Under the pieces are notes generated by a model. It did not search any database. It was not told the DNA's origin and saw only the letters and a program-made list of their open reading frames with translations. Source: Sphingobacterium populi (lineage in GTDB: Bacteria > Bacteroidota > Bacteroidia > Sphingobacteriales > Sphingobacteriaceae). Taken from it: a DNA stretch of 64,000 bases. Numbering within the stretch: the first letter of the stretch is position 1; each line of letters starts with the position of its first letter. The position numbers and the translations under genes were made by a program. The stretch spans positions 186,001-250,000 of the forward strand of contig NZ_LQXS01000003.1 in assembly GCF_001586775.1 (NCBI RefSeq). Direction: 5' to 3'. This document shows, in pieces, positions 50,538-59,012 of the stretch.

Positions 50538-53264
50538 ATGGCAAATTCTACCCAAGAGGGAAAGGCTAAGTCGGAGTATTGGCATGCGCAGGATGTAGAT
50601 ACTGTATTAACCAAACTGGGAGCAGATTCCTTAGAAGGATTAAAGAAAGCGACAGTAGATAAATTACTGGAAAAGCATGGTCGAAATGAACTTCCACAAA
50701 AGAAAAAAGAAAGTACGTTTATACGGTTCATCAAACATTTTCACGATGTATTGATCTATGTCCTACTCGCTGCTGCGGTCGTCACCACTATCCTAGGACA
50801 CTATACCGACACCATCGTCATCATCTTAGTGGCTATTATCAATGCCGCAATCGGTTTTGTACAAGAGGGGAAAGCAGAAAAGGCACTTGAAAGTATTAAA
50901 GGCATCTTATCCCTCAAAGCGACGGTGCTGCGCGATGGCAAAAGGGAAGAAATTGACGCGACAGAAGTCGTGCTCGGTGATATTGTATTATTGTCTGCTG
51001 GTGATAAAGTTCCTGCCGATTTACGATTATTCGAATCGGATAACCTTAAGATTGAAGAATCTGCTCTCACAGGTGAATCCGAATCGTCGGAAAAAAATAC
51101 AGAGCCATTGGAAGAAGATATAGATCTGGGCGATCGTAACAATATGGCCTACACCAGTACAACGGTGACTAACGGAACCGGAAAAGGAGTGGTGACAGCG
51201 ATTGGCAAAAATACAGAGATTGGGAAGATCAATCAGATGATGTCGGATGTGACACAGCTAACGACACCGCTACTACGGCAAACAGCTCAGTTTGGGAAAA
51301 CCATTGCACTAGCTACGCTTGTATTAGCTGCCGCGACATTCGCCTACGGCTATTATCTCCGAGATTATGACACCGAAGAATTGCTGATGTCGGTCATTGG
51401 CTTGGCGGTAGCTGCCATTCCCGAAGGTTTGCCGGCTATCCTTTCCATTATTTTGGCTATTGGTGTGCAAAACCTCGCGAAGCGAAATGCGATTGTTCGA
51501 AACCTTCCTTCAGTCGAAACTTTAGGATCTGTCTCTGTGATCTGTTCCGACAAAACAGGTACGCTAACGCGGAATGAAATGACCGTGAAAAATCTTGTGT
51601 TGACCGATGAGCAATACGAAGTCACAGGCATCGGATATTCACCTGAAGAAGGCGAAATACAGCAAAATGAAAAAACTGTGAAAGTAGAGGAGGAAGACAA
51701 TCTGCAAGAATTATTGCGCTGCATTTACATTTGCAACGAAGCATCATTAGATCAAGATAAAAACGGTGAATGGTCGATAAAAGGTGACCCAACCGAAGGA
51801 GCACTAGTTACCGTATATGAGAAGAGTGGATTGGAAAAAGAGAAACCAAAACGGGAATCTACTATACCATTTGATTCAGATTACAAATACATGGCCACGC
51901 TCATTGAACAGGATGGCGAAGGCGTGGTGTACGTAAAAGGAGCTCCGGATCGGCTAATCGAAATGGCCAACAAACAGCTGGGAAAGGATGGCGAAGAAAT
52001 CGACATGGATGCCAGCTATTGGGAAAAACAAGTATCGGCATTAGCCAAAGAAGGCAAGCGCCTCATTGCAGCAGCGTATAAAAAAATGCCATCAAGCGGA
52101 TCTAAAATTGATCACGATGAGGTGGAAGATGGCTTGGTGATGATTGGCTTGGCGGGCATCATCGATCCACCACGTGATGAAGCCATCGAAGCGATCAAAG
52201 TTTGTAGCGATGCCGGTATACGCGTTAAGATGATTACAGGAGATCATGTGGATACCGCAAAAGCAATTGGTAAAGAGATGGGCATTGGCGACGGTGAAAA
52301 AGCCTGTCGTGGTGCCGATCTGGAAAAGATGAACGACGAAGAAATGCGCAACGCCGTGAAAGAATACGATATCTTTGCGCGCACCAGTCCAGAGCACAAA
52401 CTGCGTTTGGTGGAAGCGTTGCAAGCCGAAGGACGGATTTGCGCGATGACCGGCGACGGCGTAAATGATGCGCCTGCTTTAAAGAAAGCGGACGTCGGCA
52501 TTGCGATGGGCATTAAAGGTACGGAAGTGACCAAAGATGCTTCGCAAATGGTACTGGCCGACGATAACTTCCGCACAATAGTCGACGCGGTAGAAGAAGG
52601 AAGACGCATCTACGATAACTTGAAGAAAACTATTCTCTTCATTTTGCCGACCAACGGCGCGGAAAGTCTGTTGATCATGGCGAGTATTCTTTTTGGCTAT
52701 ATTATGCCAATGACTCCGCTACAAATCCTTTGGGTAAATATGGTTACCTCGGTAACTGTTTCTCTCGCATTAGCATTTGAAGACATGGAGATTGGCACGA
52801 TGAAACGACCGCCCAGAAAAGAAAAAGAGCCGCTACTGAGTGGTTATTTCATCTGGAGAATTCTATTTGTGTCGGTGCTGATTGGTGGTGGTACGTTATA
52901 TTTGGTGCAGCATTTATCAGCTCAGGGAGTGGAGAATGGCACGATCCGAACCATTACTATGCAGACGATCGTGATTGCGCAGTTGTTTCACCTATTCAAC
53001 TGTCGTAGCATTCATGGTACCGCGTTCGATAGCAAATTCTTTACGAATAAGGCCATCTATATTGTCGCTGTCATTCTATTTGTGTTGCAGGCGGCTATTA
53101 CCTATTTGCCATTCATGAATGAAGTGTTTGACACGAAACCTTTAGCTTTATCATTTTGGCAATATCCGGTATACTTAGGTGTTGTGGTTTTTGTGATTGT
53201 TGAAATCGAGAAATGGATCGTGCGCAAATTTGTACTTTCTAAAAAAGAGGAGCAAACCGCCTAA
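50538..53264 (+). CDS. Calcium-type P-type ATPase (P2 family, SERCA/PMCA-like)
   Basis: A 908-residue cation pump with ten predicted helices. Motifs: TGES at 178-181, PEGLPA at 295-300 in the ion-binding helix 4, phosphorylated Asp338 in DKTGTLT, KGAPDRL and TGDGVNDAPALKKADVGIAMG. The P2A-type sequence favours Ca2+ (or Mn2+/Na+) export from the cytosol. The N-terminal domain begins with the cation ATPase segment (EYWHAQDVDTVLTKLGADSLEGL). It stands alone and is followed by a strong terminator. Confidence 0.93.
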   Translation: MANSTQEGKAKSEYWHAQDVDTVLTKLGADSLEGLKKATVDKLLEKHGRNELPQKKKESTFIRFIKHFHDVLIYVLLAAAVVTTILGHYTDTIVIILVAIINAAIGFVQEGKAEKALESIKGILSLKATVLRDGKREEIDATEVVLGDIVLLSAGDKVPADLRLFESDNLKIEESALTGESESSEKNTEPLEEDIDLGDRNNMAYTSTTVTNGTGKGVVTAIGKNTEIGKINQMMSDVTQLTTPLLRQTAQFGKTIALATLVLAAATFAYGYYLRDYDTEELLMSVIGLAVAAIPEGLPAILSIILAIGVQNLAKRNAIVRNLPSVETLGSVSVICSDKTGTLTRNEMTVKNLVLTDEQYEVTGIGYSPEEGEIQQNEKTVKVEEEDNLQELLRCIYICNEASLDQDKNGEWSIKGDPTEGALVTVYEKSGLEKEKPKRESTIPFDSDYKYMATLIEQDGEGVVYVKGAPDRLIEMANKQLGKDGEEIDMDASYWEKQVSALAKEGKRLIAAAYKKMPSSGSKIDHDEVEDGLVMIGLAGIIDPPRDEAIEAIKVCSDAGIRVKMITGDHVDTAKAIGKEMGIGDGEKACRGADLEKMNDEEMRNAVKEYDIFARTSPEHKLRLVEALQAEGRICAMTGDGVNDAPALKKADVGIAMGIKGTEVTKDASQMVLADDNFRTIVDAVEEGRRIYDNLKKTILFILPTNGAESLLIMASILFGYIMPMTPLQILWVNMVTSVTVSLALAFEDMEIGTMKRPPRKEKEPLLSGYFIWRILFVSVLIGGGTLYLVQHLSAQGVENGTIRTITMQTIVIAQLFHLFNCRSIHGTAFDSKFFTNKAIYIVAVILFVLQAAITYLPFMNEVFDTKPLALSFWQYPVYLGVVVFVIVEIEKWIVRKFVLSKKEEQTA

Positions 53265-53280
53265 TACACCGACATAAATC

Positions 53281-53324
53281 AAGAGCGGCCTGATCAACAA
53301 TGTTGATCAGGCCGCTCTTATTAA
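53281..53324. terminator. Bidirectional terminator after the P-type ATPase
   Basis: A 19-bp perfect inverted repeat with arms at 53281-53299 and 53301-53319 and A/T-rich flanks. It lies between the ATPase and the convergent small lipoprotein gene. Confidence 0.88.
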
Positions 53325-53347
53325 TAAAATGCCTCGATGGCTGATAA

Positions 53348-53524
53348 TTATTTCTTCCCGCCAGCTACTTTGGATATAATCCAAATGATCAATGCTACAA
53401 TAGCAACCACAACAATCACCCCGGTCCACATGCCTGCTTTGAAGATTCCTTCGATGGCTTGACAGCTTGTCATTAGATTGGCGACTAACGTAAATAGCAA
53501 CGCCATTGGTATAAATCTTTTCAT
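53348..53524 (-). CDS. Small lipoprotein with one membrane helix
   Basis: A 58-residue protein from the ATG at 53524, with a lipobox (LMTSC, Cys20) followed by QAIEGIFKAGMWTGV and a hydrophobic helix IVVVAIVALIIWIISKV with a short KK tail. A longer frame to 53563 includes a non-conserved leader. The family is frequent in Bacteroidota but has no known role. It lies downstream of metE, beyond a strong terminator. Confidence 0.75.
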   Translation of the reverse strand: MKRFIPMALLFTLVANLMTSCQAIEGIFKAGMWTGVIVVVAIVALIIWIISKVAGGKK

Positions 53525-53596
53525 AATAGTTTTGTTTACGATTAAGAACAAGATGCAAAGCATAATGTTTGACGTTGTTGCGCGAAATACGGTTTT

Positions 53597-53654
53597 AAAT
53601 TACAAAAATAACCCCCGAGACGGCGAGCCGTCTCGGGGGTTATTTTTGTAATTT
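53597..53654 (-). terminator. Terminator after metE, very long hairpin
   Basis: 27-nt perfect complementary arms at 53597-53623 and 53628-53654 with a 4-nt loop; the lower stem is A/T only and the upper is GC-rich (CCCCCGAGACGG). It lies 21 nt after the metE stop. Either strand could end here. Confidence 0.93.
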
Positions 53655-53674
53655 ATATTTTAACGAGCGGAGGA

Positions 53675-55987
53675 TTACTCTGCACGTAAAATTTTGGCAG
53701 CTTCTACCATCGATTCCAACGCCGCTTTGGTTTCAGGCCAAGCACGAGTTTTCAATCCACAGTCAGGGTTTACCCACAGCTGTGCTGCTGGTACTACGGC
53801 TTTTGCTTTACGCAATAGCTCGACCATCTCCTCAGTGCTAGGCACACGTGGTGAGTGAATATCGTATACACCTGGGCCGATATCGTTCGGATATTTGAAA
53901 TCTCCAGCAAATGCATTCAACAATTTCATTTGCGAACGAGAAGTCTCAATCGTGATGACGTCTGCATCCATCGCTGCGATATCTTCAATCACATTATTGA
54001 ACTCCGAGTAGCACATGTGCGTGTGGATCTGTGTATCATCAGCTACATTCGAAGAAGACACGCGGAAAGCACGTACTGCCCAGTTCAGGTAATCTTTTTG
54101 ATCGGCTTTGCGCAACGGCAATCCTTCACGGATAGCTGGCTCGTCGATTTGGATGATTTTGATACCTGCCTTTTCCAACGCTTGTACCTCGTCCAAGATC
54201 GCTAACGCGATTTGGTAAGTCGTGGTAGAACGTGGTTGATCATTACGAACGAATGACCATTGCAAGATCGTAACCGGTCCGGTCAACATTCCTTTTACTG
54301 GACGGTCTGTCAATGATTGTGCATATGCCGACCAGCGCACAGTCATATCTTCTGGGCGATATACATCACCATAAATGATCGGGGGTTTTACACAACGAGA
54401 ACCGTATGATTGTACCCAACCGTACTGTGTGAAAGCATATCCCGCCAATTGCTCGCCGAAATATTCTACCATATCATTGCGTTCGAATTCGCCATGTACT
54501 AATACATCGATATCCAACTGCTCTTGCAAGCGAATCGTGTTTTCTGTTTCTTCTGCAATCGCTTTATCGTATTCCTCCTGCGAGATAGCGCCCTTTTTCA
54601 AATCAGCACGCCATTTACGGACATCTTTGGTTTGTGGAAATGAACCAATTGTCGTGGTTGCAAAAGCTGGAAGATTGAATTTCTCTTGTTGGGCAGCTTT
54701 ACGGTTAGCAAATACTGAAGTACGTTTCGCATCATCATCGGTGATGTTGCTGGTGCGTGTTTTTACCTCTGGTCTGTGGATCAATGGCGAAGTACGACGG
54801 CTTTCTGCTGCTGCTTTGTTGCTTTCGAAACGTTTCTGTGTTTCAGCATCCACTTCACCATCAGCCAGGATAGCTAAATCTTTGACTTCGGCTAATTTTT
54901 GTTTCGCAAAAGCCAACCAGTTTTTAACCTCAGCAGGAAGTGATTCTTCGTTTGTCTCGCTGTCCAAATCAAATGGTACGTGCAATAGGGAAGAAGCAGG
55001 TGCTATCCAAACGCGGTCTTTGCCTAATGCATCAACTGCTTGTTGGATCTTAGTTAACGATTTTTCGTAATCGTTTTTCCAAATGTTACGTCCTTCTACC
55101 ACGCCTAATGAAAGCGTTAACGTAGCAGGAACTTTTGCTAAGATCGTGTCTAATTGATCTTCACCACGTACCAAGTCGATATGTAATGCGTGAACTGGAA
55201 GGTTTAGCGCCAAATCTTCGTTGTCTTTTAGAGCCTCGAAGTAAGTAGTCGCGATCAATTTGGTATTGCCCGCTGCAGCATTCAATTTTTCGAATACTGT
55301 TTTGTACAATCCTTTTACTTTTTCGTCGATATCCAATGCCAAGTACGGCTCGTCTATCTGTATGTATTGTGCGCCGGCAGCAGCCAATTTGGAGATGATC
55401 TCCTCATACACTGGCAACAGGCGATCGATTAAATCGATACGGTCAAATCCAGCCTCTTTCTCTTTACCCAACAATAGGTAAGTAATAGGCCCGATCAATA
55501 CAGGCTTAGTTTCGATGCCTAATGATTTGGCTTCGTTGTATTCTTTTAAGAATTTTTCAGAAGTCAATTTGAATTCTTGATTCTTCGTGAATTCAGGCAC
55601 CATGTAGTGGTAGTTGGTATCAAACCATTTGGTCATCTCCATCGCCGTAACATCTACGCCTTCCGCTTGGAAACCTCTTGCTAAGGCAAAATATAAATCC
55701 AAGCTGTAGTCGCCATCGATCTTGTTTAAAAGCGATTGGTAACGCGCTGGAATAGCGCCAATGGTAAGTGACAAATCCAATACTTGATCGTAGAATGAAA
55801 AATCATTCGAAGGGATCAAGGTAAAGCCATTATCTTGTTGCAATTTCCAGTTGGCTTCACGAATGCTTTTTGCGGTATGTAGAAGTTCTTCTTGGCTAAT
55901 TTTTTTTGCCCAATATGCCTCGTTCGCTTTTTTCAATTCGCGGAAAGGTCCTACTCTTGGGTAACCTAAGTTGTTTGTAGTTAACAT
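53675..55987 (-). CDS. metE: Cobalamin-independent methionine synthase
   Basis: A 770-residue enzyme that transfers the methyl group of 5-methyltetrahydrofolate (triglutamate) to homocysteine. N- and C-terminal barrels are present; zinc ligands lie in IQIDEPAIREGLPLR, HTHMCYSEFN (His and Cys) and NPDCGLKTR (Cys). The N-terminal LGYPRVGPFRELKKANEAYW is the MetE signature. A SAM-I riboswitch and its promoter lie directly upstream, so expression falls when SAM is plentiful. Confidence 0.97.
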   Translation of the reverse strand: MLTTNNLGYPRVGPFRELKKANEAYWAKKISQEELLHTAKSIREANWKLQQDNGFTLIPSNDFSFYDQVLDLSLTIGAIPARYQSLLNKIDGDYSLDLYFALARGFQAEGVDVTAMEMTKWFDTNYHYMVPEFTKNQEFKLTSEKFLKEYNEAKSLGIETKPVLIGPITYLLLGKEKEAGFDRIDLIDRLLPVYEEIISKLAAAGAQYIQIDEPYLALDIDEKVKGLYKTVFEKLNAAAGNTKLIATTYFEALKDNEDLALNLPVHALHIDLVRGEDQLDTILAKVPATLTLSLGVVEGRNIWKNDYEKSLTKIQQAVDALGKDRVWIAPASSLLHVPFDLDSETNEESLPAEVKNWLAFAKQKLAEVKDLAILADGEVDAETQKRFESNKAAAESRRTSPLIHRPEVKTRTSNITDDDAKRTSVFANRKAAQQEKFNLPAFATTTIGSFPQTKDVRKWRADLKKGAISQEEYDKAIAEETENTIRLQEQLDIDVLVHGEFERNDMVEYFGEQLAGYAFTQYGWVQSYGSRCVKPPIIYGDVYRPEDMTVRWSAYAQSLTDRPVKGMLTGPVTILQWSFVRNDQPRSTTTYQIALAILDEVQALEKAGIKIIQIDEPAIREGLPLRKADQKDYLNWAVRAFRVSSSNVADDTQIHTHMCYSEFNNVIEDIAAMDADVITIETSRSQMKLLNAFAGDFKYPNDIGPGVYDIHSPRVPSTEEMVELLRKAKAVVPAAQLWVNPDCGLKTRAWPETKAALESMVEAAKILRAE

Positions 55988-55995
55988 AGTTTTAT

Positions 55996-56037
55996 TTCTC
56001 TAATTTTTTTTCAGATGTATTACTTGCTATTAGAGAA
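55996..56037 (-). promoter_or_regulatory. Pairing segments sequestering the metE ribosome-binding region
   Basis: On the minus strand TTCTCTAAT (56037-56029) can pair with ATTAGAGAA (56004-55996), which lies 8 nt before the metE ATG. The 9-bp helix would hide the ribosome-binding region, suggesting that the riboswitch controls translation. Confidence 0.5.
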
Positions 56038-56060
56038 TGGCACCAGAAACAGTGACTTCA

Positions 56061-56176
56061 GCTTATCTTTCTCTTATTGCTCCCGTACAAGGGTAAGAGT
56101 AGAATGTAGCACCTTGTCCAAGCGACAGGTTGCCAAGGCTTCAACGGGTCTATTCCCTCTGCCTTTCTCTATAAGC
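56061..56176 (-). ncRNA. SAM-I (S-box) riboswitch upstream of metE
   Basis: On the minus strand the aptamer begins GCTTATAGAG and closes ATAAGC, giving P1. The core has GAGGGAATAGACCC, then GTTGAAGCC, TTGGCAACC, and GGTGCTACATTC, the standard SAM-I order (kink-turn and J-regions). The length of about 116 nt is normal. The promoter starts transcription directly at P1. It regulates metE according to SAM. Confidence 0.9.
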
Positions 56177-56180
56177 ATCA

Positions 56181-56212
56181 CAAACTTATGTAACAAATGT
56201 ATAAATTCCAAA
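56181..56212 (-). promoter_or_regulatory. Promoter of the SAM riboswitch-metE transcript
   Basis: On the minus strand TTTG (56212-56209) and TAAGTTTG (56188-56181), 20 nt apart, match both Bacteroidota promoter boxes. The start point would fall near 56176, the first base of the riboswitch P1. Confidence 0.8.
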
Positions 56213-56243
56213 TTTCTAGCAAAAAGAGCAGAAAATTGCTATC

Positions 56244-56933
56244 CTAACTCACCAATAACTTGTATCCTTTGCCGTGAACGTTAACAATTTCTACATTAGG
56301 ATCTTCTTTCAGGTATTTTCGAAGCTTACTTAAGAATACATCCATGCTTCGGCCGGTAAAATAATTGTCGTCGTGCCAAATTTTTACCAAAGCTTCTTCT
56401 CGTGTCAATACATCATTCTTTTTCAGGCAAAGTAAGCGTAGTAATTCGGCTTCTTTGGTCGATAGTTTTTGCTGTTGTCCCTTGTACGAGATCACCTGAT
56501 TGGTATAGTCGAAGAAATAACCACCAATTTCGAATTTATCGGGCGTTTCGTCCTCCTTGTCCCGCGAAGAGCGCTTCAATAAGGCGTTAATGCGAAGCAA
56601 TAGTTCTTCTACGCGAAATGGTTTGGTGATATAATCATCTCCGCCTAGTTCAAAGGCTTGTGTTTTGTCTTCCATCATGCCTTTGGCTGTGGCATAAATG
56701 ATGGGCACCGTCTGATCTACTTTTCGGATGTCTTTTCCTAAAGAGAAACCATCTTTTTTGGGCATCATCACATCGAAGATGCATAGATCGAATTCGTCTT
56801 TTCGAAATGCTTCCAATGCTTCTACACCGTCTTTGCACAGTACAACATCAAACTTTCCCTTGAGTTCGAGGTAATCTTTTAAGAGATCGCCTAGATTGGG
56901 ATCGTCTTCTGCTAGTAGTATTTTTTGAGACAT
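56244..56933 (-). CDS. OmpR-family response regulator (RprY-like)
   Basis: A 229-residue regulator with a receiver domain (about 1-120; phospho-Asp in CIFDVMMPKKDG, Lys in TKPF) and an OmpR/PhoB winged-helix (about 130-229, ELLRLLCLKKNDVLTREEALVKIW, SMDVFLSKLRKYL). It follows a sensor kinase by 26 nt on the same strand. RprXY of Bacteroides is the nearest remembered pair. The regulon is unknown. Confidence 0.9.
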   Translation of the reverse strand: MSQKILLAEDDPNLGDLLKDYLELKGKFDVVLCKDGVEALEAFRKDEFDLCIFDVMMPKKDGFSLGKDIRKVDQTVPIIYATAKGMMEDKTQAFELGGDDYITKPFRVEELLLRINALLKRSSRDKEDETPDKFEIGGYFFDYTNQVISYKGQQQKLSTKEAELLRLLCLKKNDVLTREEALVKIWHDDNYFTGRSMDVFLSKLRKYLKEDPNVEIVNVHGKGYKLLVS

Positions 56934-56959
56934 AAGTTTGTTTTAATAAATATTGATAA

Positions 56960-58843
56960 TCAAGCCCTGCTTGTACTGTCGGTAGCTTGGAGTGGTAATG
57001 TTACCTCAAATTGTGTGCCTTTATCCCGTTCGCTTTTTACAGAGATCTTGCCGTTTAGTATCTTGATAATGTTATTGACGTAGCTTAGCCCTAGCCCGAA
57101 GCCTTTTACATTGTGAATATTACCTGTAGGTATGCGGTAGAATTGGTCAAAAATTTTCTCTTGATGCTCCTTGGACATACCTACACCTTTATCCGCTACC
57201 GAAATGGTGATGCTATTCTTTGTATTGTACGATTTCACGGTGATTTGTGGCGTATCTTTGCTGTATTTGATGGCATTATCCAAGAGATTAAAGATCACGT
57301 TCGAAAGGTGAAGCTCATCGCCAATGACGACGTCATGTGTAGCAGCCAGATCCACTTGTAATGTACCATCCGCTTTATCCATTTGCAGGTGCATACTCTC
57401 CAATACGTTGGCAACGAGCGCATTCATATGCACCTTTGTGCGTTCAATATTGAGGTTTTCTTTCTCCAGCCTAGCAATATTGAGTACGCGTTCAATATGT
57501 GATCCCAAGCGTACATTTTCATCATAAATGATGTTGGCTAGCTTGGCTACCCGACTTTCGTTGGAAGCGATCTCTTTGTCGCGGAGCGACTCGCTGGCAA
57601 TCATGATGGTGGCTACGGGTGTCTTAAACTCGTGAGTCATGTTATTAATGAAGTCCGTTTTCATCTCTGAGATCTTTTTCTGTCTAAAAATAATCGTCAA
57701 AGTGTATGCAAAACATCCTACTAATAAGGAAAGTAAAGCTAGTACAGCAATGACCATAAAGGCCATGTTGCTGGCGATGTGACTCTCCTTGTATGGGAAA
57801 TAGATAGACAATAAGCCGGGGGATTTTCCCTGATCACCTTGAAAAAGTTGTGTGCTGTATTCAACCGCGTCTTTCAGTCGCATTAAATCACCATCATCTA
57901 CCTGAGAAGCAGCTTGTATAATCAGTGGTGCTTTGGGGTTTGATCGGATCTCCATCAAGAATGGCGATACGATCCCGCGATTGTACAACTCTTCTTGTAA
58001 ATAGTGCATGGCCAAATCTGTCTTGATTCTTTCTTTTAATGGGCGCTTGGACATCGCAATACTTGTTGTGATATCTTCGATAACTTTATTGTCTTTACCG
58101 CCAAGAATGGCCACTGTGTCGTACAAATCTGTCGCAACGGATAGCTTTCTGTAGTTTAGTTTCTTTAATTCTTGCTCTGCTTCTTGCAATCGCAAACGCG
58201 TAGCTGCATCTTCGGTGGGCGGGAGAGTAGCCCAAGCAAAGGAGTGCACTTGTAGTGTTGCGTCATTGACAATTGGAATGATAAAACGGGTGCTATCATC
58301 TCGCGCAGCGACTTCAGCAATACGTTTGCTAGCACCTACTACGGTGGATATCGTTGGAAGAGTCGGATCCAAAATGTCGTAACTCTTCTCAATAGAAAAC
58401 GTGATGAGGTGATGAAAATCTTTCCTTCGTACGTAGGTTTCGAAGAAGGTGTTGCTTACATACGCTGCATTCGGGAAGTTTCTTTTGAGATCTTCTTCTT
58501 CGTTTCTGTAGCGATCCCGGGCATCAAAATTCTTTACTCGTAGTTTGTTGATTTCGTCTTGTAGCGCAATTTGTTCGGCCAAGATAATCTCTTTTTCACG
58601 TTGTATTTTTTGATCTTCTGCGAACTTTGCTTGGTTGAGCTTGGCTTGTTTTTTGGTGAATTCATACACTTCATGGCGCTCTATTTTGTTGGCTACCACC
58701 GATAATGAGGCATTCACGCTTTCGTCAAATATCTGAGATTTCTGAATATAGGATTGTCGAATGAAGTAGTATTGCATGGCCATCACACCTAGTAGCGCAA
58801 TAGACATGAACCAAATAATTAAGGTAATACTTCTCTTCTTCAT
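56960..58843 (-). CDS. Membrane sensor histidine kinase
   Basis: A 627-residue kinase with two membrane helices (about 8-28 and 352-378), a large extracytoplasmic domain between them, a HisKA segment with phospho-His in MTHEFKTPVATI, and a HATPase_c with NLLDNAIKYS, DKGVGMS and GFGLGLSYVNNI. The periplasmic domain starts with a long charged coiled coil (about 60-110). It is transcribed with the response regulator. A -7 element ends only 5 nt before its ATG. Confidence 0.93.
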   Translation of the reverse strand: MKKRSITLIIWFMSIALLGVMAMQYYFIRQSYIQKSQIFDESVNASLSVVANKIERHEVYEFTKKQAKLNQAKFAEDQKIQREKEIILAEQIALQDEINKLRVKNFDARDRYRNEEEDLKRNFPNAAYVSNTFFETYVRRKDFHHLITFSIEKSYDILDPTLPTISTVVGASKRIAEVAARDDSTRFIIPIVNDATLQVHSFAWATLPPTEDAATRLRLQEAEQELKKLNYRKLSVATDLYDTVAILGGKDNKVIEDITTSIAMSKRPLKERIKTDLAMHYLQEELYNRGIVSPFLMEIRSNPKAPLIIQAASQVDDGDLMRLKDAVEYSTQLFQGDQGKSPGLLSIYFPYKESHIASNMAFMVIAVLALLSLLVGCFAYTLTIIFRQKKISEMKTDFINNMTHEFKTPVATIMIASESLRDKEIASNESRVAKLANIIYDENVRLGSHIERVLNIARLEKENLNIERTKVHMNALVANVLESMHLQMDKADGTLQVDLAATHDVVIGDELHLSNVIFNLLDNAIKYSKDTPQITVKSYNTKNSITISVADKGVGMSKEHQEKIFDQFYRIPTGNIHNVKGFGLGLSYVNNIIKILNGKISVKSERDKGTQFEVTLPLQATDSTSRA

Positions 58844-58848
58844 AGTTG

Positions 58849-58856
58849 CAAAAATA
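58849..58856 (-). promoter_or_regulatory. -7 promoter element of the histidine kinase operon
   Basis: On the minus strand TATTTTTG, an exact TAnnTTTG, 5 nt before the ATG at 58843. It predicts a leaderless or nearly leaderless transcript. Confidence 0.5.
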
Positions 58857-58946
58857 ATTAGGCAAATGCGGTCTGTAGGGACTTTAACACAATTTAACAG
58901 CGTTTAGTACAGTTATTTGGCGTGAGAAGCAAATCGTAGTAAAGCA

Positions 58947-58984
58947 AAACAGTCACCAAGGCTCGCCTTGGTGACTGTTTAAAT
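58947..58984 (-). terminator. Terminator after pyruvate kinase
   Basis: 15-nt perfect arms at 58947-58961 and 58966-58980 with a CTCG loop. The T-tract on the minus strand is short (TTTTG). It lies 29 nt after the pyk stop. Confidence 0.8.
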
Positions 58985-59012
58985 ATAATATTTATAAAAC
59001 TAATATCGTGAA

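Noticed and set aside
54375..55070. Plus-strand frame of 231 codons antisense to metE
   Set aside because: It has no family match, and the metE frame has full motif support; long antisense frames are common in such genes.
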